From NCBI GenBank assembly GCA_018401965.1, contig JAGYJU010000019.1, positions 62,001 through 126,000 on the forward strand: DNA of 64,000 nucleotides, read 5' to 3'. Positions 40,147-48,771 of this stretch are shown piece by piece. Numbering within the stretch: the first letter of the stretch is position 1; each line of letters opens with the position of its first letter. Source of the stretch: Roseicyclus sp. Lineage in GTDB: Bacteria; Pseudomonadota; Alphaproteobacteria; Rhodobacterales; Rhodobacteraceae. The notes under the pieces are model-generated. The model made no database searches. It was not told the origin of the DNA and saw only the letters and a list, made by a program, of their open reading frames with translations. The position numbers and the translations under genes are program-made.

Positions 40147-41276
40147 CGGGTGATCGCGCGCGCGGCCAAGGGATAGGCCAGCATCAGGCCCGCCAAAAGG
40201 CCAAAGGCAAGCGGCAGGCTCGTGGCCTCTGCGGCAAAGCCCACGATGGCCGGCCCAAGCAGGATGCCCGCATAGCCGGTGGTCGTGACGGCGGCCACCG
40301 CCAGCCCCGGTGCCATGTCGGGCTGGCGCGCGGCCAGGCTGAAGATCACGGGCACCAGATTGGCGCATCCCAGCCCGATCAGGGCAAAGCCCGTCATGGC
40401 CAGCGGCACCTGTCCCGGCACCAGCGTCAGGCCGATGCCAAAGATCGCCACGATCCCGCCCGCGATCAGAACCCGGCGCTGGCCCATCACGGCCACGATC
40501 CTGTCGCCGGTCAGCCGCGCCAGGGTCATCGCGACGGAAAACAGCATGTAGCCGATCCCGGCCCGGGTCGGGTCCAGCAGGTCCTGGGCCACGATCAGCA
40601 AGGCGCCCCAATCCAGCACCGCGCCTTCGACCAGGAAACAGATCGCGGCCAAGAGGGCGAGGATCAGAACCGTGCCGCGCGGCCAGGCAAGGGTCGGCGG
40701 TGCGCCACCTGTCGCCCGCAGAAAGCGGGGCGTGGCGATGAGCATGGCGGCCAAGGCCAACGCGCTGCCCGCGAAAGCCGCCGCCACCGGGCTTGCCCCG
40801 ATCCAGAGCAAGGCCGTCACCCCGCCCGCACCCAGGATGCCCCCCACGCTCCACATCGCGTGAAACCCCGACATCATGGGCCGCGCGGCGCGGGCCTCGA
40901 CCTCGGCGGCATGGATGTTCATCGCCACGTCGATGGTTCCAAGCGCCGCCCCGAACAGCGCCAGGCCCGCGGCGAGCACGACCACCGTTTCGGCCAGCAC
41001 CAGGCCGGGCAAAAGCGCCACCAGGGTGAAGCCCCCGAGCAGGATCATCGGCCGCGCTCCCCGCCGGGCGCTGACATAGCCGGTCACAGGCATCGCCACG
41101 ATGGACCCAAGGCCCAGGCACAGGAGCAACAGGCCGAACATCCCGTCGCTGGCGCCGACCTGCGCCTTGGCAAAGGGGATGAGCGGCGCCCAGCAGGCCA
41201 TGACGAACCCCGCCGCCAGAAAGGCCAGCCGGGTGGCAAGGGCGGCCGCCCGAAGCGGGGCAGGATCAGGGGTCAT
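40143..41276 (-). CDS. Major facilitator superfamily transporter
   Basis: A 377-residue protein with eleven or twelve membrane helices. VTGYVSARRGARPMILLGG after helix 2 is the MFS loop 2-3 motif. TIDVAMNIHAAEVEARAARP and MSGFHAMWSVGG place it with the YbjJ/FucP-like drug or sugar branch. The start ATG is 41276; the frame runs further but into an intergenic gap. The substrate cannot be predicted. Its stop overlaps that of the M3 peptidase. Confidence 0.88.
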   Translation of the reverse strand: MTPDPAPLRAAALATRLAFLAAGFVMACWAPLIPFAKAQVGASDGMFGLLLLCLGLGSIVAMPVTGYVSARRGARPMILLGGFTLVALLPGLVLAETVVVLAAGLALFGAALGTIDVAMNIHAAEVEARAARPMMSGFHAMWSVGGILGAGGVTALLWIGASPVAAAFAGSALALAAMLIATPRFLRATGGAPPTLAWPRGTVLILALLAAICFLVEGAVLDWGALLIVAQDLLDPTRAGIGYMLFSVAMTLARLTGDRIVAVMGQRRVLIAGGIVAIFGIGLTLVPGQVPLAMTGFALIGLGCANLVPVIFSLAARQPDMAPGLAVAAVTTTGYAGILLGPAIVGFAAEATSLPLAFGLLAGLMLAYPLAARAITR

Positions 41277-41323
41277 GAAAGGATGCCTGTTGCGCGGATC
41301 AGGGGTAGGGAAGGGGGCCGGGA

Positions 41324-41983
41324 TCAGTCGAAGGTTTCGCCGGGCTCGACGCCCCAGATGGCGCGCGCCTCGACCCAGCCGCGGTAGCCGCCCACTTCCA
41401 TTTCGCACCACTCGGCGCGGCATTCGCGCAGGGTGCCGATCACGCCCTGTTCCGCCTCGGCGCGCACCATCGATGTGCGGTCGGGGCGCTGGTACAGCGG
41501 CAGGCGGTCCACCTCGACGATGGCGGTGCGTTCGCCGGACAAGAGCGTGTAATGCACCCAGCCGCCTGCGCCGTCGCGGTCGACGACGCGCCGCCAATGG
41601 CCATGTTCGGCCACCACCATCACCGGCATGTTGCGGCGCTGAAACACCCAGTCGATGCGGTGGCTGCGCGACGGGCCGCGCCGCGCGTTGGCCTCGGAGG
41701 CCTTGATCGACACGTAGCGCGGGATCGGAAAGCCGGTGACCGACCCGACGCGGTCATCGGGGGCGGTGGCACGCGGCGCAAGGGCCGTGGCTTGCGGCGC
41801 TGCGGGGGGGGCAGGGGCCATGGCCGGGACGGTGCCGGGCGATGTGTCCACCACCGCCACGGCAACCGGGCGCGGCAGCGGCTGGGTGCCGGGCCGGTCT
41901 TGCGCAGAGGCAACCCCGGCCAAGACAACGCCCATCGCCGCGCAGGCGGCCCAAAGCCCGCCCCATCCCTTTGCGTTCGTCAT
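41324..41983 (-). CDS. Exported SH3 domain protein
   Basis: A 219-residue protein with a signal peptide (AACAAMGVVLAGVASAQ), a Pro/Ala-rich stretch (about 30-80) and two bacterial SH3-like segments: SIKASEANARRGPSRSHRID and QGVIGTLRECRAEWCEMEVG. GGYRGWVEARAIWGVEPGET closes it. Such proteins bind cell-wall or protein partners in the periplasm. The start is ATG 41983. It is divergent from the 2-hydroxyacid dehydrogenase gene. Confidence 0.88.
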   Translation of the reverse strand: MTNAKGWGGLWAACAAMGVVLAGVASAQDRPGTQPLPRPVAVAVVDTSPGTVPAMAPAPPAAPQATALAPRATAPDDRVGSVTGFPIPRYVSIKASEANARRGPSRSHRIDWVFQRRNMPVMVVAEHGHWRRVVDRDGAGGWVHYTLLSGERTAIVEVDRLPLYQRPDRTSMVRAEAEQGVIGTLRECRAEWCEMEVGGYRGWVEARAIWGVEPGETFD

Positions 41984-42145
41984 CCTGTTCGTCTCTGCCC
42001 TTGCCCGCCCCTTGTCTGCGGGACGCGTCTTTTCGGTGCTTTTCTTGCCTGCGCCAAGGGTCAGGCGGCCACACCGCTTGCACCCCTGCACTGGATCAGA
42101 GAATGTCATGCCACAAGAACAAACGCCAGCGAAGGGAAGGGTCTT

Positions 42146-43132
42146 ATGCCAGCTCAGAGGTTGAGTGTTGTCGTGACGCGACGGTTGCCCGAAATCGTCG
42201 AGACCCGGATGACCGAATTGTTCGATGTCGATCTGCGTGATGACGACAGGCCGATGACCCGCGCCGAGCTTGTCGCCGCGATGGCGCGCGCCGATGTGAT
42301 CGTGCCCTGCATCACCGACCGGATCGATTCCGGGATGCTGGGGCAGGCGGGTGATCGGTTGAAACTGATCGCGAATTACGGCGCGGGCGTCGATCATATC
42401 GACGTGGCCACGGCGCGCCAGCGCGGCATCTTGGTGTCCAATACGCCGGGCGTGATGACCGATGACACCGCCGATATGGCGTTGGCGCTGATCCTCGCGG
42501 TGCTGCGCCGCCTTCCCGAGGGCATGGCCGCGATGCAGGCCGGCAACTGGGAAGGCTGGTCGCCCACCGCTTTCATGGGCGGGCGCGTCGCGGGCAAGCG
42601 GCTGGGCATCCTGGGCATGGGCCGGATCGGGCAGGCGGTGGCCAAACGCGCCCGCGCCTTCGGCATGCAGGTGCATTACCACAACCGCCGCCGCGTGCAT
42701 GCCGATACCGAGGCCGCGCTGGAAGCGACCTATTGGGAAAGCCTCGACCAGATGATTTCCCGGATGGACGTGGTGTCGGTCAATTGCCCGCACACGCCCT
42801 CGACCTTTCACCTGATGAATGCCCGGCGGCTCAAGCTGATGAAACCGCAGGCGGTGATCGTGAACACCTCGCGGGGCGAGGTGATCGACGAAAACGCCCT
42901 GACCCGGATGCTGCGCGCGGGTGACATCGCGGGGGCGGGGCTCGACGTGTTCGAAAAGGGCCGAGAGGTGAACCCCCGCCTGCGCGAATTGCCCAATGTG
43001 GTCTTGTTGCCCCACATGGGCTCGGCCACGCGTGAAGGCCGGATCGAGATGGGCGAAAAGGTGCTGATCAACATCAAGACCTTCGCCGACGGGCACCGCC
43101 CGCCGGACCTGGTGGTGCCGAGCATGTTGTGA
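42146..43132 (+). CDS. D-2-hydroxyacid dehydrogenase (glyoxylate/hydroxypyruvate reductase type)
   Basis: A 328-residue NAD(P)-dependent dehydrogenase. GILGMGRIGQAVAKRARAFG is the dinucleotide fold; the catalytic residues are R in NTSRGEVIDE, the E in EKGREVNP region and H in LPHMGSATREGR. The N-terminal part (ANYGAGVDHIDVATARQRGI) is typical of the GyaR/GRHPR group, so glyoxylate or hydroxypyruvate is a plausible substrate. It is the last ordinary gene before the gene-poor stretch that borders the phototrophy module. Confidence 0.88.
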   Translation: MPAQRLSVVVTRRLPEIVETRMTELFDVDLRDDDRPMTRAELVAAMARADVIVPCITDRIDSGMLGQAGDRLKLIANYGAGVDHIDVATARQRGILVSNTPGVMTDDTADMALALILAVLRRLPEGMAAMQAGNWEGWSPTAFMGGRVAGKRLGILGMGRIGQAVAKRARAFGMQVHYHNRRRVHADTEAALEATYWESLDQMISRMDVVSVNCPHTPSTFHLMNARRLKLMKPQAVIVNTSRGEVIDENALTRMLRAGDIAGAGLDVFEKGREVNPRLRELPNVVLLPHMGSATREGRIEMGEKVLINIKTFADGHRPPDLVVPSML

Positions 43133-43487
43133 GGGGGAGCGGATCTTGGGGTCGGGTGTGAGCCCAGACTGACTTCAGCGTGGTGGGGCCATTTCGCGGA
43201 TGCAGTGAAGCAGGCCCATCATTGACAGCCCGTCAGCAGACATTCGGTGGTTCGGTTCACGCTGCCGTGTAGGTTCACCCAATCAGTCGTTCGTGCAGGC
43301 TACAGCATTTTCGCGGCTGCACTGACCGTGGAGCGGAAAGAGTCCGTTGATCCATCGTCAGCTGCGTAAATTATCAGCTGAAACTCGTTTTCCTCATGCG
43401 TTCGGTGGCGAAAACGAGAAGATGCAGGGAGCCAACGGCTTGACCCGCAGCGGAAACTGGCGTCCTTCGACGCGCTGACGCGCAGTT
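43133..43487. other. Gene-poor stretch at the right-hand (3-prime) edge of the phototrophy module
   Basis: About 355 bp without a convincing gene between the 2-hydroxyacid dehydrogenase and the blh stop. The only longer open frame, 43300-43533 minus, overlaps blh and has no recognisable family. I see no terminator-like stem with a T-run, no IS ends and no tRNA. The composition is visibly less GC-rich and less codon-structured than that of neighbouring genes, which suits remnant DNA at an insertion boundary. Confidence 0.5.
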
Positions 43488-44387
43488 TCAAATTCGGCGC
43501 GACGACCTCGACCCGTGGACCGGTGTTACCCATCCCATGGAAAACCGTTCCACGAGCAACATGTGCGGCACCGTCAAGGCGGCGAGGCCGATGAAGACCA
43601 CCTCAAGGACAGGGCCCGTCACATCGCCCGGCGCACCCACCGTCAACAGGATGAGCCCCGTTGCGGCACCGCACAGCGTCACGCCCGTGATGGCCGCAGC
43701 GCCACCAAGCGCCGCGCGTTGATCCGGCAAGACGGCCAGCGTTCCGGTCAGGTGTCGCAGGGAATGCAGGAGACAGAAGTAGACCGCGAAATACAGCAAG
43801 GGCGGCAGCAGCGCGGCACCGATCCAGATCGCGCCAAGTTCGACCAGCGGCAAACGCGCTAAGCCACCGCGTGGCACGATCACTGCAAACACGGCGACGC
43901 TTGCCCCCACGATCCCGGCCAGAGCCGTGCCCTGGGCGATGATGCCGGCTGACGTGACAGGCCCAAGGACGGCGAAGATCTGCGCGACGTCCGCCGTGTG
44001 AAACACGACCGGCGCGCCGATGGCGGACAGGCCGCCAGCCATGCGCCACGCGGTGCCGTCGTCCTGCCAGTCCCCGGAAAAATGGAAGGCCGAGTAGGCA
44101 AGGAACGCGGCGAGGGCGGCCGCGGGTGCAACCCACCACAACACGCCGATGGTGCCTGCCAGCGCAAGATAGCTGGCGAAGAACACGGCCCGGTCCCGCC
44201 ATCCGCGCAGCGGCCAGATCGCCTTGGCCATGGGCAGGTCCAGCGCGCCGTGGGGCAGCCCCAGAAGCGCGACCGCGGGCGCGAGGATCAGGACCTGCGC
44301 CCACAGGTCCAGCGACAGACCGGCATGGAGCGTGATCATCACCAGAAGGCCCGTAGCGAAAATTGTCGTTTGAACGGTGCGCGGCAT
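43488..44387 (-). CDS. blh: Beta-carotene 15,15'-dioxygenase (Brp/Blh family)
   Basis: A 299-residue membrane enzyme that splits beta-carotene into two retinals. The Blh landmarks are all seen: GLPHGALDLPMAK, YSAFHFSGDW, LLHSLRHLTGT and VPHMLLVERFS, with the conserved iron-ligand histidines. About eight hydrophobic segments. I place the start at ATG 44387, where TGATG suggests coupling to a crtY stop in another frame; ATG 44399 is possible. In the sequence as given the frame is continuous with the end of crtY, so a CrtY-Blh fusion cannot be excluded. Confidence 0.9.
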   Translation of the reverse strand: MPRTVQTTIFATGLLVMITLHAGLSLDLWAQVLILAPAVALLGLPHGALDLPMAKAIWPLRGWRDRAVFFASYLALAGTIGVLWWVAPAAALAAFLAYSAFHFSGDWQDDGTAWRMAGGLSAIGAPVVFHTADVAQIFAVLGPVTSAGIIAQGTALAGIVGASVAVFAVIVPRGGLARLPLVELGAIWIGAALLPPLLYFAVYFCLLHSLRHLTGTLAVLPDQRAALGGAAAITGVTLCGAATGLILLTVGAPGDVTGPVLEVVFIGLAALTVPHMLLVERFSMGWVTPVHGSRSSRRI

Positions 44388-45502
44388 CAGTGTCGGCATG
44401 TCATGTCCACCCGCCGCCGCGCGCAGGAACGGCACAGGTGGCAGCGAGGCCATGACCGACAGACGGTCGTCGGGCCGCGTGGACCCGGACAGGAACCGTT
44501 CCAGCCGGTCGGCGGGCGTGTTGTGGAACAGCGCTTCGAACAGGGCGGGGCCGCGGTCCGGGGTGGCTTGCAGCACGCGCAGGAACACACTGTCCATGAA
44601 CCGGCCCATCGCGGGGTCGCGCGGGACGCGTGGCACGCCGTCGCGCAGAAGGCTTCGGGTGACGGCTTCAGTCTGGGCCTGGATGCGCTGGAACGCGTAG
44701 CCGGTCGACGGGCGCGCGGCCCCGCCCGCCAGACCGATATGGGTCACCGACGGCGTGGCGGGGTCGCGATACCCGACCTCCATGGGCAAGGCCCCCGTTC
44801 TTCGCGCAGCACGGTGTGGGCGTTGGCACCACACGCCGCGATCTCATGCCCCAGCCAGTCGGCCATGACCGCGTCGGCGGGGGCGGAAGGGGCGAAGGAT
44901 GTCACCTCGACGAGTGCGCGGTCCCGTGCGAACGGCAGGATATACAGGAAATCGACGCCGGTGCTGTATCCCTTGCGGAAATGCATCAGCGGTACGGTGT
45001 CGGGGTCAAACACCGCATCGTCCGTGACGATCTCGCGGCCCAGAAAGAACTGCCCGTAATCCGGCCGCCGCCGCGGTGTGCGTGCGTCGATGACGTGTGC
45101 CGCGGTGAACCCGCCATCCGAGGTGTCGACATGGGAGCCGCCCGCCTTGGGTTCGACGGCCCCGGCGTGCACGCCGCAGGCGATGCTGCCTTGCGCCGCG
45201 TCGTCGATCAGCGACAGCGCGCGGGCGTAAAATGCGCCCGCTGTCACTGTCTGGTAGGGGTAACGGCGTGAGCCCCGTGTCACGGTGCGATGCGGTCCGG
45301 CGACGGTCCAGCGCGACCAGGATGCGCGGACGCAATCGACGAATGGATCGGGTCCGGTGCGCCAGAACGACCACGCGCGGTCGTCGGTATAGGTCTCGCG
45401 CGGCTCGATTACCCGGAACGAAAGCCCGGTCGCGCTCAGGCGCGCGGCAAGGCTCAGTCCCGCGCAGCCGCCACCAAGGATCGCGATGTCCACATCAGGC
45501 AC
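44387..45502 (-). pseudogene. crtY: Lycopene beta-cyclase, frameshifted
   Basis: Lycopene cyclase converts lycopene to beta-carotene. The first frame runs from GTG 45502 (AGGAG seven bases upstream), with DVDIAILGGGCAGLSLAARL as FAD site, to HTVLREERG near 44790. The second continues ALPMEVGYRDPATPSVTHIG, the conserved cyclase segment, then AGGAARPSTGYAFQRIQ. One missing G in the G5 run at about 44790-44795 explains the break. The C-terminal end is ambiguous: the frame runs into blh, but a further one-base change would give a stop at 44387 overlapping the blh ATG. The start overlaps the crtB stop by 8 bp. Confidence 0.8.
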
Positions 45503-46361
45503 GGGTGTTCTCCTGCATGGGGGCAGCGGGGTGACCATCATTGCGGCGGATCACGCCGATACCGGCCCCAACTGCAAGGCGCAGCTTGCGGGGAGCTGGC
45601 ACATACGCCCGGGCCACCATCGGGTCGAAACCGCGGTCGCGCAGCACGCCGTTGATCCCACGATAGAGCGATGCGGCGATGGCCACGGACACCCGGACCC
45701 GCGGCGGCAACGCGTGCAGCCCCCGGTGCCCGGACGCATAAAGATCCTCGGATCGCGCCAGCAGCACGGTGACAGCGTGCCGAATGTCTGTCGCGACGCG
45801 CGGGGTCGGCGCGGCAATCTCGGCCGGGGATGCAGGGCACAGCGTGGAGGGCAAATACCGCCGTCCCGCCAGCGCATCCCCGGCCACGTCGCGGCAGATA
45901 TTGGTCAGTTGCATGGCCTTGCCCAGATCGGCGGCGCGCGCGTGGAAGGCGCGCGGCACATCGAACAGCGACGCCATCATGATCCCCACGGTGCCCGCCA
46001 CGGCATGTGCATAGGCGTCGAGCGCGTCCATGTCGGCAATCTCGACCCGGCCCAGATCACCACGCACGCCTGCGATCAGATCGCCGAAAGCCGCAAGCCC
46101 GTCCACCCGTCCGGCGAAAAGGATCTGCACGTCGCGCGCGATCGGATCGCAGTCGCTGCCAAGACGCAGTGCCGCATGGATGCGCGCGAGCCGTCGGACG
46201 GCATCCGCGCTTCCGTCCTCGTCTGCCAAGTCATCCACCGTGCGGCACAGGGCGTAAAGCTGCGCCACCCGCTGCCGGTCGGCCCGCCGCAGCAGCCGCG
46301 CCGCCGGGGCAAAGCTGCGCGCGTGCCTGTCCATGATTGCCTGAGCCTCGCCTTCCGTCAT
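45495..46361 (-). CDS. crtB: Phytoene synthase
   Basis: A 288-residue enzyme that condenses two GGPP molecules into phytoene. LYALCRTVDDLADED and QLTNICRDVAGDALAGRRYL provide the two Asp-rich, Mg-binding motifs of the squalene/phytoene synthase family. The ATG overlaps the crtI stop by four bases and the stop overlaps the crtY start, so the gene lies in a tightly coupled operon. Confidence 0.95.
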   Translation of the reverse strand: MTEGEAQAIMDRHARSFAPAARLLRRADRQRVAQLYALCRTVDDLADEDGSADAVRRLARIHAALRLGSDCDPIARDVQILFAGRVDGLAAFGDLIAGVRGDLGRVEIADMDALDAYAHAVAGTVGIMMASLFDVPRAFHARAADLGKAMQLTNICRDVAGDALAGRRYLPSTLCPASPAEIAAPTPRVATDIRHAVTVLLARSEDLYASGHRGLHALPPRVRVSVAIAASLYRGINGVLRDRGFDPMVARAYVPAPRKLRLAVGAGIGVIRRNDGHPAAPMQENTRA

Positions 46362-47866
46362 GCGACGCTGGCAACGTCTGGGACCAGATGGTCCAGCACT
46401 TTCGCCGATGACACGACGCCGGGCAAGCCCGCACCTGGGTGGGTGCCTGCGCCGACAAAGTACAGGCCCGCCACCCCTTCGCCGCGATTGTGGAACCGGA
46501 AATAGGCTGACTGGGTAAAGAACGGCGACAGAGAAAACCCGGCGCCATCGACCGACAGGTAATCGCTGCGGAAATCTTCGGGCGTCATGGCGAATTCGGC
46601 GGTGATCGTGTCGGCCAGACCCGGCAGCATGGTGGCATCCAGCGCGGCGACGATGCGGTCACGCAGGCGTGGGCCCTCAATCGACCAGTCCTGACCACCC
46701 GCGAGGTTCGGCACGGGGCACAACACGTAAAAGCTGTCGCAGCCTTCGGGGGCAAAGGACGGGTCCGTGGCCGTGGGGCGGTGCACGTAGAGCGAGAAAT
46801 CCTCGGCGAGATGTTTGCGGCGGAAGATGTCCGTCAGCAAGTCCTTGTAGCGTTCGCCGAACCAGACCGTGTGATGCGCGACTTCGGGCCATGTCTTGCG
46901 CGCCCCGAAATAGAGCACATACAGCCCCATCGACAGACGCGCGGTCTTCTGGCGCAGCCGCGCCACCGGGGACGCCGCCGCCCGCGGCAGCATGTTCGCG
47001 TAGACATGCATCGGGTCCATGTTGGACACCACCACGTCGGCGAAGATGTGCCGCCCGTCTTCGAGATCGACACCCGTCGCGCGACCGCCCTCGACAGTGA
47101 TCTGCGCCACCGTGGTGCCAAGATCGATTTCGATCCCTTCCTCGACCATCAGCCGTTCCAGCGCATCGACCAGCGCACCGGTGCCGCCCATGGCGAACCA
47201 AACGCGGTGGGCGCGCTCAAGGTGGTTGATCATGCCGTAGATCGACGTGGTGTCGAACGGGTTGCCGCCCACCAGAAGCGGCTGGATCGAGAAGGCGCGG
47301 CGCAGGCGGTCATCCTTCAGGTGCCGCGCCACCATGGACCACACGCTTTCATGCGCCCGAAGGCGGACCAGGTCCGGGATCTGCCGTACCATGAAGCCGG
47401 GCGCATGAAACGGCACCGAGGAGAGTTCAGTAAAGCCCACGTCGTGAATCTGTTTCGACCATTCCCCCATGCGGCGGTAGCCATCCAGATCGCCGGGGGC
47501 CAGACGGGTGATTTCGGCCTCGGTTCGTGCTTCGGTCGGGCCATAGTCGAAGGTTTCGCCGTCGTGGTACCAGAACCGGTACCACGGATCCGGCTGCACC
47601 AGCGTGACGTAATCTTCCAGCCGCTTGTCGAACAGTTCGAACAGTTCGCGAAACAGGTGCGGCGCGGTCAGGACCGTCGGCCCGGCATCGTGGCGGAACC
47701 CCTCCCTTTCAAAGACCTGCGCGCGACCGCCAAGACGCGGACACCTGTCGATCAGCCGCACGGCGTATCCGCGGGCACGCAGGCGCAAGGCTGCGGCCAT
47801 GCCGCCGAACCCCGCACCCGCAACGATGGCGCGGGGCGCAGGTGTGACGTAGGTATCACGAGGCAT
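46358..47866 (-). CDS. crtI: Phytoene desaturase
   Basis: A 502-residue FAD enzyme that desaturates phytoene to lycopene. AIVAGAGFGGMAAALRLRAR binds FAD, followed by GGRAQVFEREGFRHDAGPTV; the C-terminal signature is LYFVGAGTHPGAGLPGVVSS. The length is normal. The start overlaps the end of crtE by 11 bp. Confidence 0.96.
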   Translation of the reverse strand: MPRDTYVTPAPRAIVAGAGFGGMAAALRLRARGYAVRLIDRCPRLGGRAQVFEREGFRHDAGPTVLTAPHLFRELFELFDKRLEDYVTLVQPDPWYRFWYHDGETFDYGPTEARTEAEITRLAPGDLDGYRRMGEWSKQIHDVGFTELSSVPFHAPGFMVRQIPDLVRLRAHESVWSMVARHLKDDRLRRAFSIQPLLVGGNPFDTTSIYGMINHLERAHRVWFAMGGTGALVDALERLMVEEGIEIDLGTTVAQITVEGGRATGVDLEDGRHIFADVVVSNMDPMHVYANMLPRAAASPVARLRQKTARLSMGLYVLYFGARKTWPEVAHHTVWFGERYKDLLTDIFRRKHLAEDFSLYVHRPTATDPSFAPEGCDSFYVLCPVPNLAGGQDWSIEGPRLRDRIVAALDATMLPGLADTITAEFAMTPEDFRSDYLSVDGAGFSLSPFFTQSAYFRFHNRGEGVAGLYFVGAGTHPGAGLPGVVSSAKVLDHLVPDVASVA

Positions 47867-48701
47867 CGGCGATCTCCGTCAGTTGAAGCCTGACGCGGGC
47901 GGACAGGGCTGCCAGCGGCAGGCCCGCGTCTTGGGGAATGGACCGCGCGGCGGCGGCGGCGGCATCAAGCTGCGTGCGGGCATGGTCGACGGCGTGGATG
48001 GCGAAACGCCCCACACGCTCCAGCGCAAGGACGGCGTTCAACCGTTGGGCGCGCCGATCCTCGGACAGGTCGCGCAGGTCATCAAGAACCTGATACCCCA
48101 CCGCAAGCGCACGGGCCGCGACGCGTGCCGCAACGTCGCCGGGTGCCTGCGCCGCCAACAGTGCCAACCGCACGGGCAGCGCGATCAGCGGCCCTGATTT
48201 TCCTGCAGCAATCGTGACCGTGTCGGCAAAGGACACATCCGGCGCGGCGGTCAGATCGGCGTCCTGACCGGCGATCGTCTCGGCCACGACCGTATGCATC
48301 ATGGAAAGTGCCGCACGAAGCTGCGCGCCCGGCATCCCGCCGGCCAGCACGACCGAGGCGGCGGAAATCATCAGATCGCCAGCGCAAATCGCCGGGCCGA
48401 TGCCGTCCTGGACCCACAGCGCCGGCACACCCCGCCGTTCGATATCCTTGTCCTGAATGTCGTCATGAACAAGCGAAGCGTTGTGCAGAAGCTCCGACGC
48501 GGCGGCGATGGACACTGCCACGTCGGGGGCGAGCCCAAGATGCCGCGCGGTGTCGAGACCCAGCCTGACCCGCGTCCGCCCACCACCGCTGTCAAGATGT
48601 CGGGCCGCCAGTCCGGCGACACGTCCGACGCCCAAGGCGCGGTGCATGACATCCTCGACGGCGGTCACCGAATAAGCGTCTGACTGAATTTCATCGCGCA
48701 T
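47856..48701 (-). CDS. crtE: Geranylgeranyl diphosphate synthase
   Basis: A 281-residue polyprenyl synthase that supplies GGPP to CrtB. The first Asp-rich motif is in LVHDDIQDKDIERRG and the second in VGYQVLDDLRDLSED. ATG 48701 has GGGG upstream; the open frame before it extends into the intergenic hairpin. It is the first carotenoid gene after the rhodopsin gene. Confidence 0.93.
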   Translation of the reverse strand: MRDEIQSDAYSVTAVEDVMHRALGVGRVAGLAARHLDSGGGRTRVRLGLDTARHLGLAPDVAVSIAAASELLHNASLVHDDIQDKDIERRGVPALWVQDGIGPAICAGDLMISAASVVLAGGMPGAQLRAALSMMHTVVAETIAGQDADLTAAPDVSFADTVTIAAGKSGPLIALPVRLALLAAQAPGDVAARVAARALAVGYQVLDDLRDLSEDRRAQRLNAVLALERVGRFAIHAVDHARTQLDAAAAAARSIPQDAGLPLAALSARVRLQLTEIADAS

Positions 48702-48722
48702 CGTGTTGCCCCGATCAAATGT

Positions 48723-48746
48723 GCGCGGGCCCCGCGAGGCCCGCGC
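48723..48746 (-). promoter_or_regulatory. GC-rich hairpin between rhodopsin and crtE
   Basis: A perfect 9-bp stem (GCGCGGGCC with GGCCCGCGC) and a 6-nt loop lie 25 bp past the rhodopsin stop and 21 bp before crtE. No T-run follows on the minus strand. Such a hairpin could protect the rhodopsin mRNA from 3-prime decay or partly stop transcription, giving more pump than carotenoid enzyme. Confidence 0.65.
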
Positions 48747-48771
48747 AATGGTGCGTGTCACAGGTTCCAGA

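Noticed and set aside
43300-43533. A 77-codon minus-strand gene beyond blh
   Set aside because: It overlaps the blh 3-prime end in another frame and has no family similarity.
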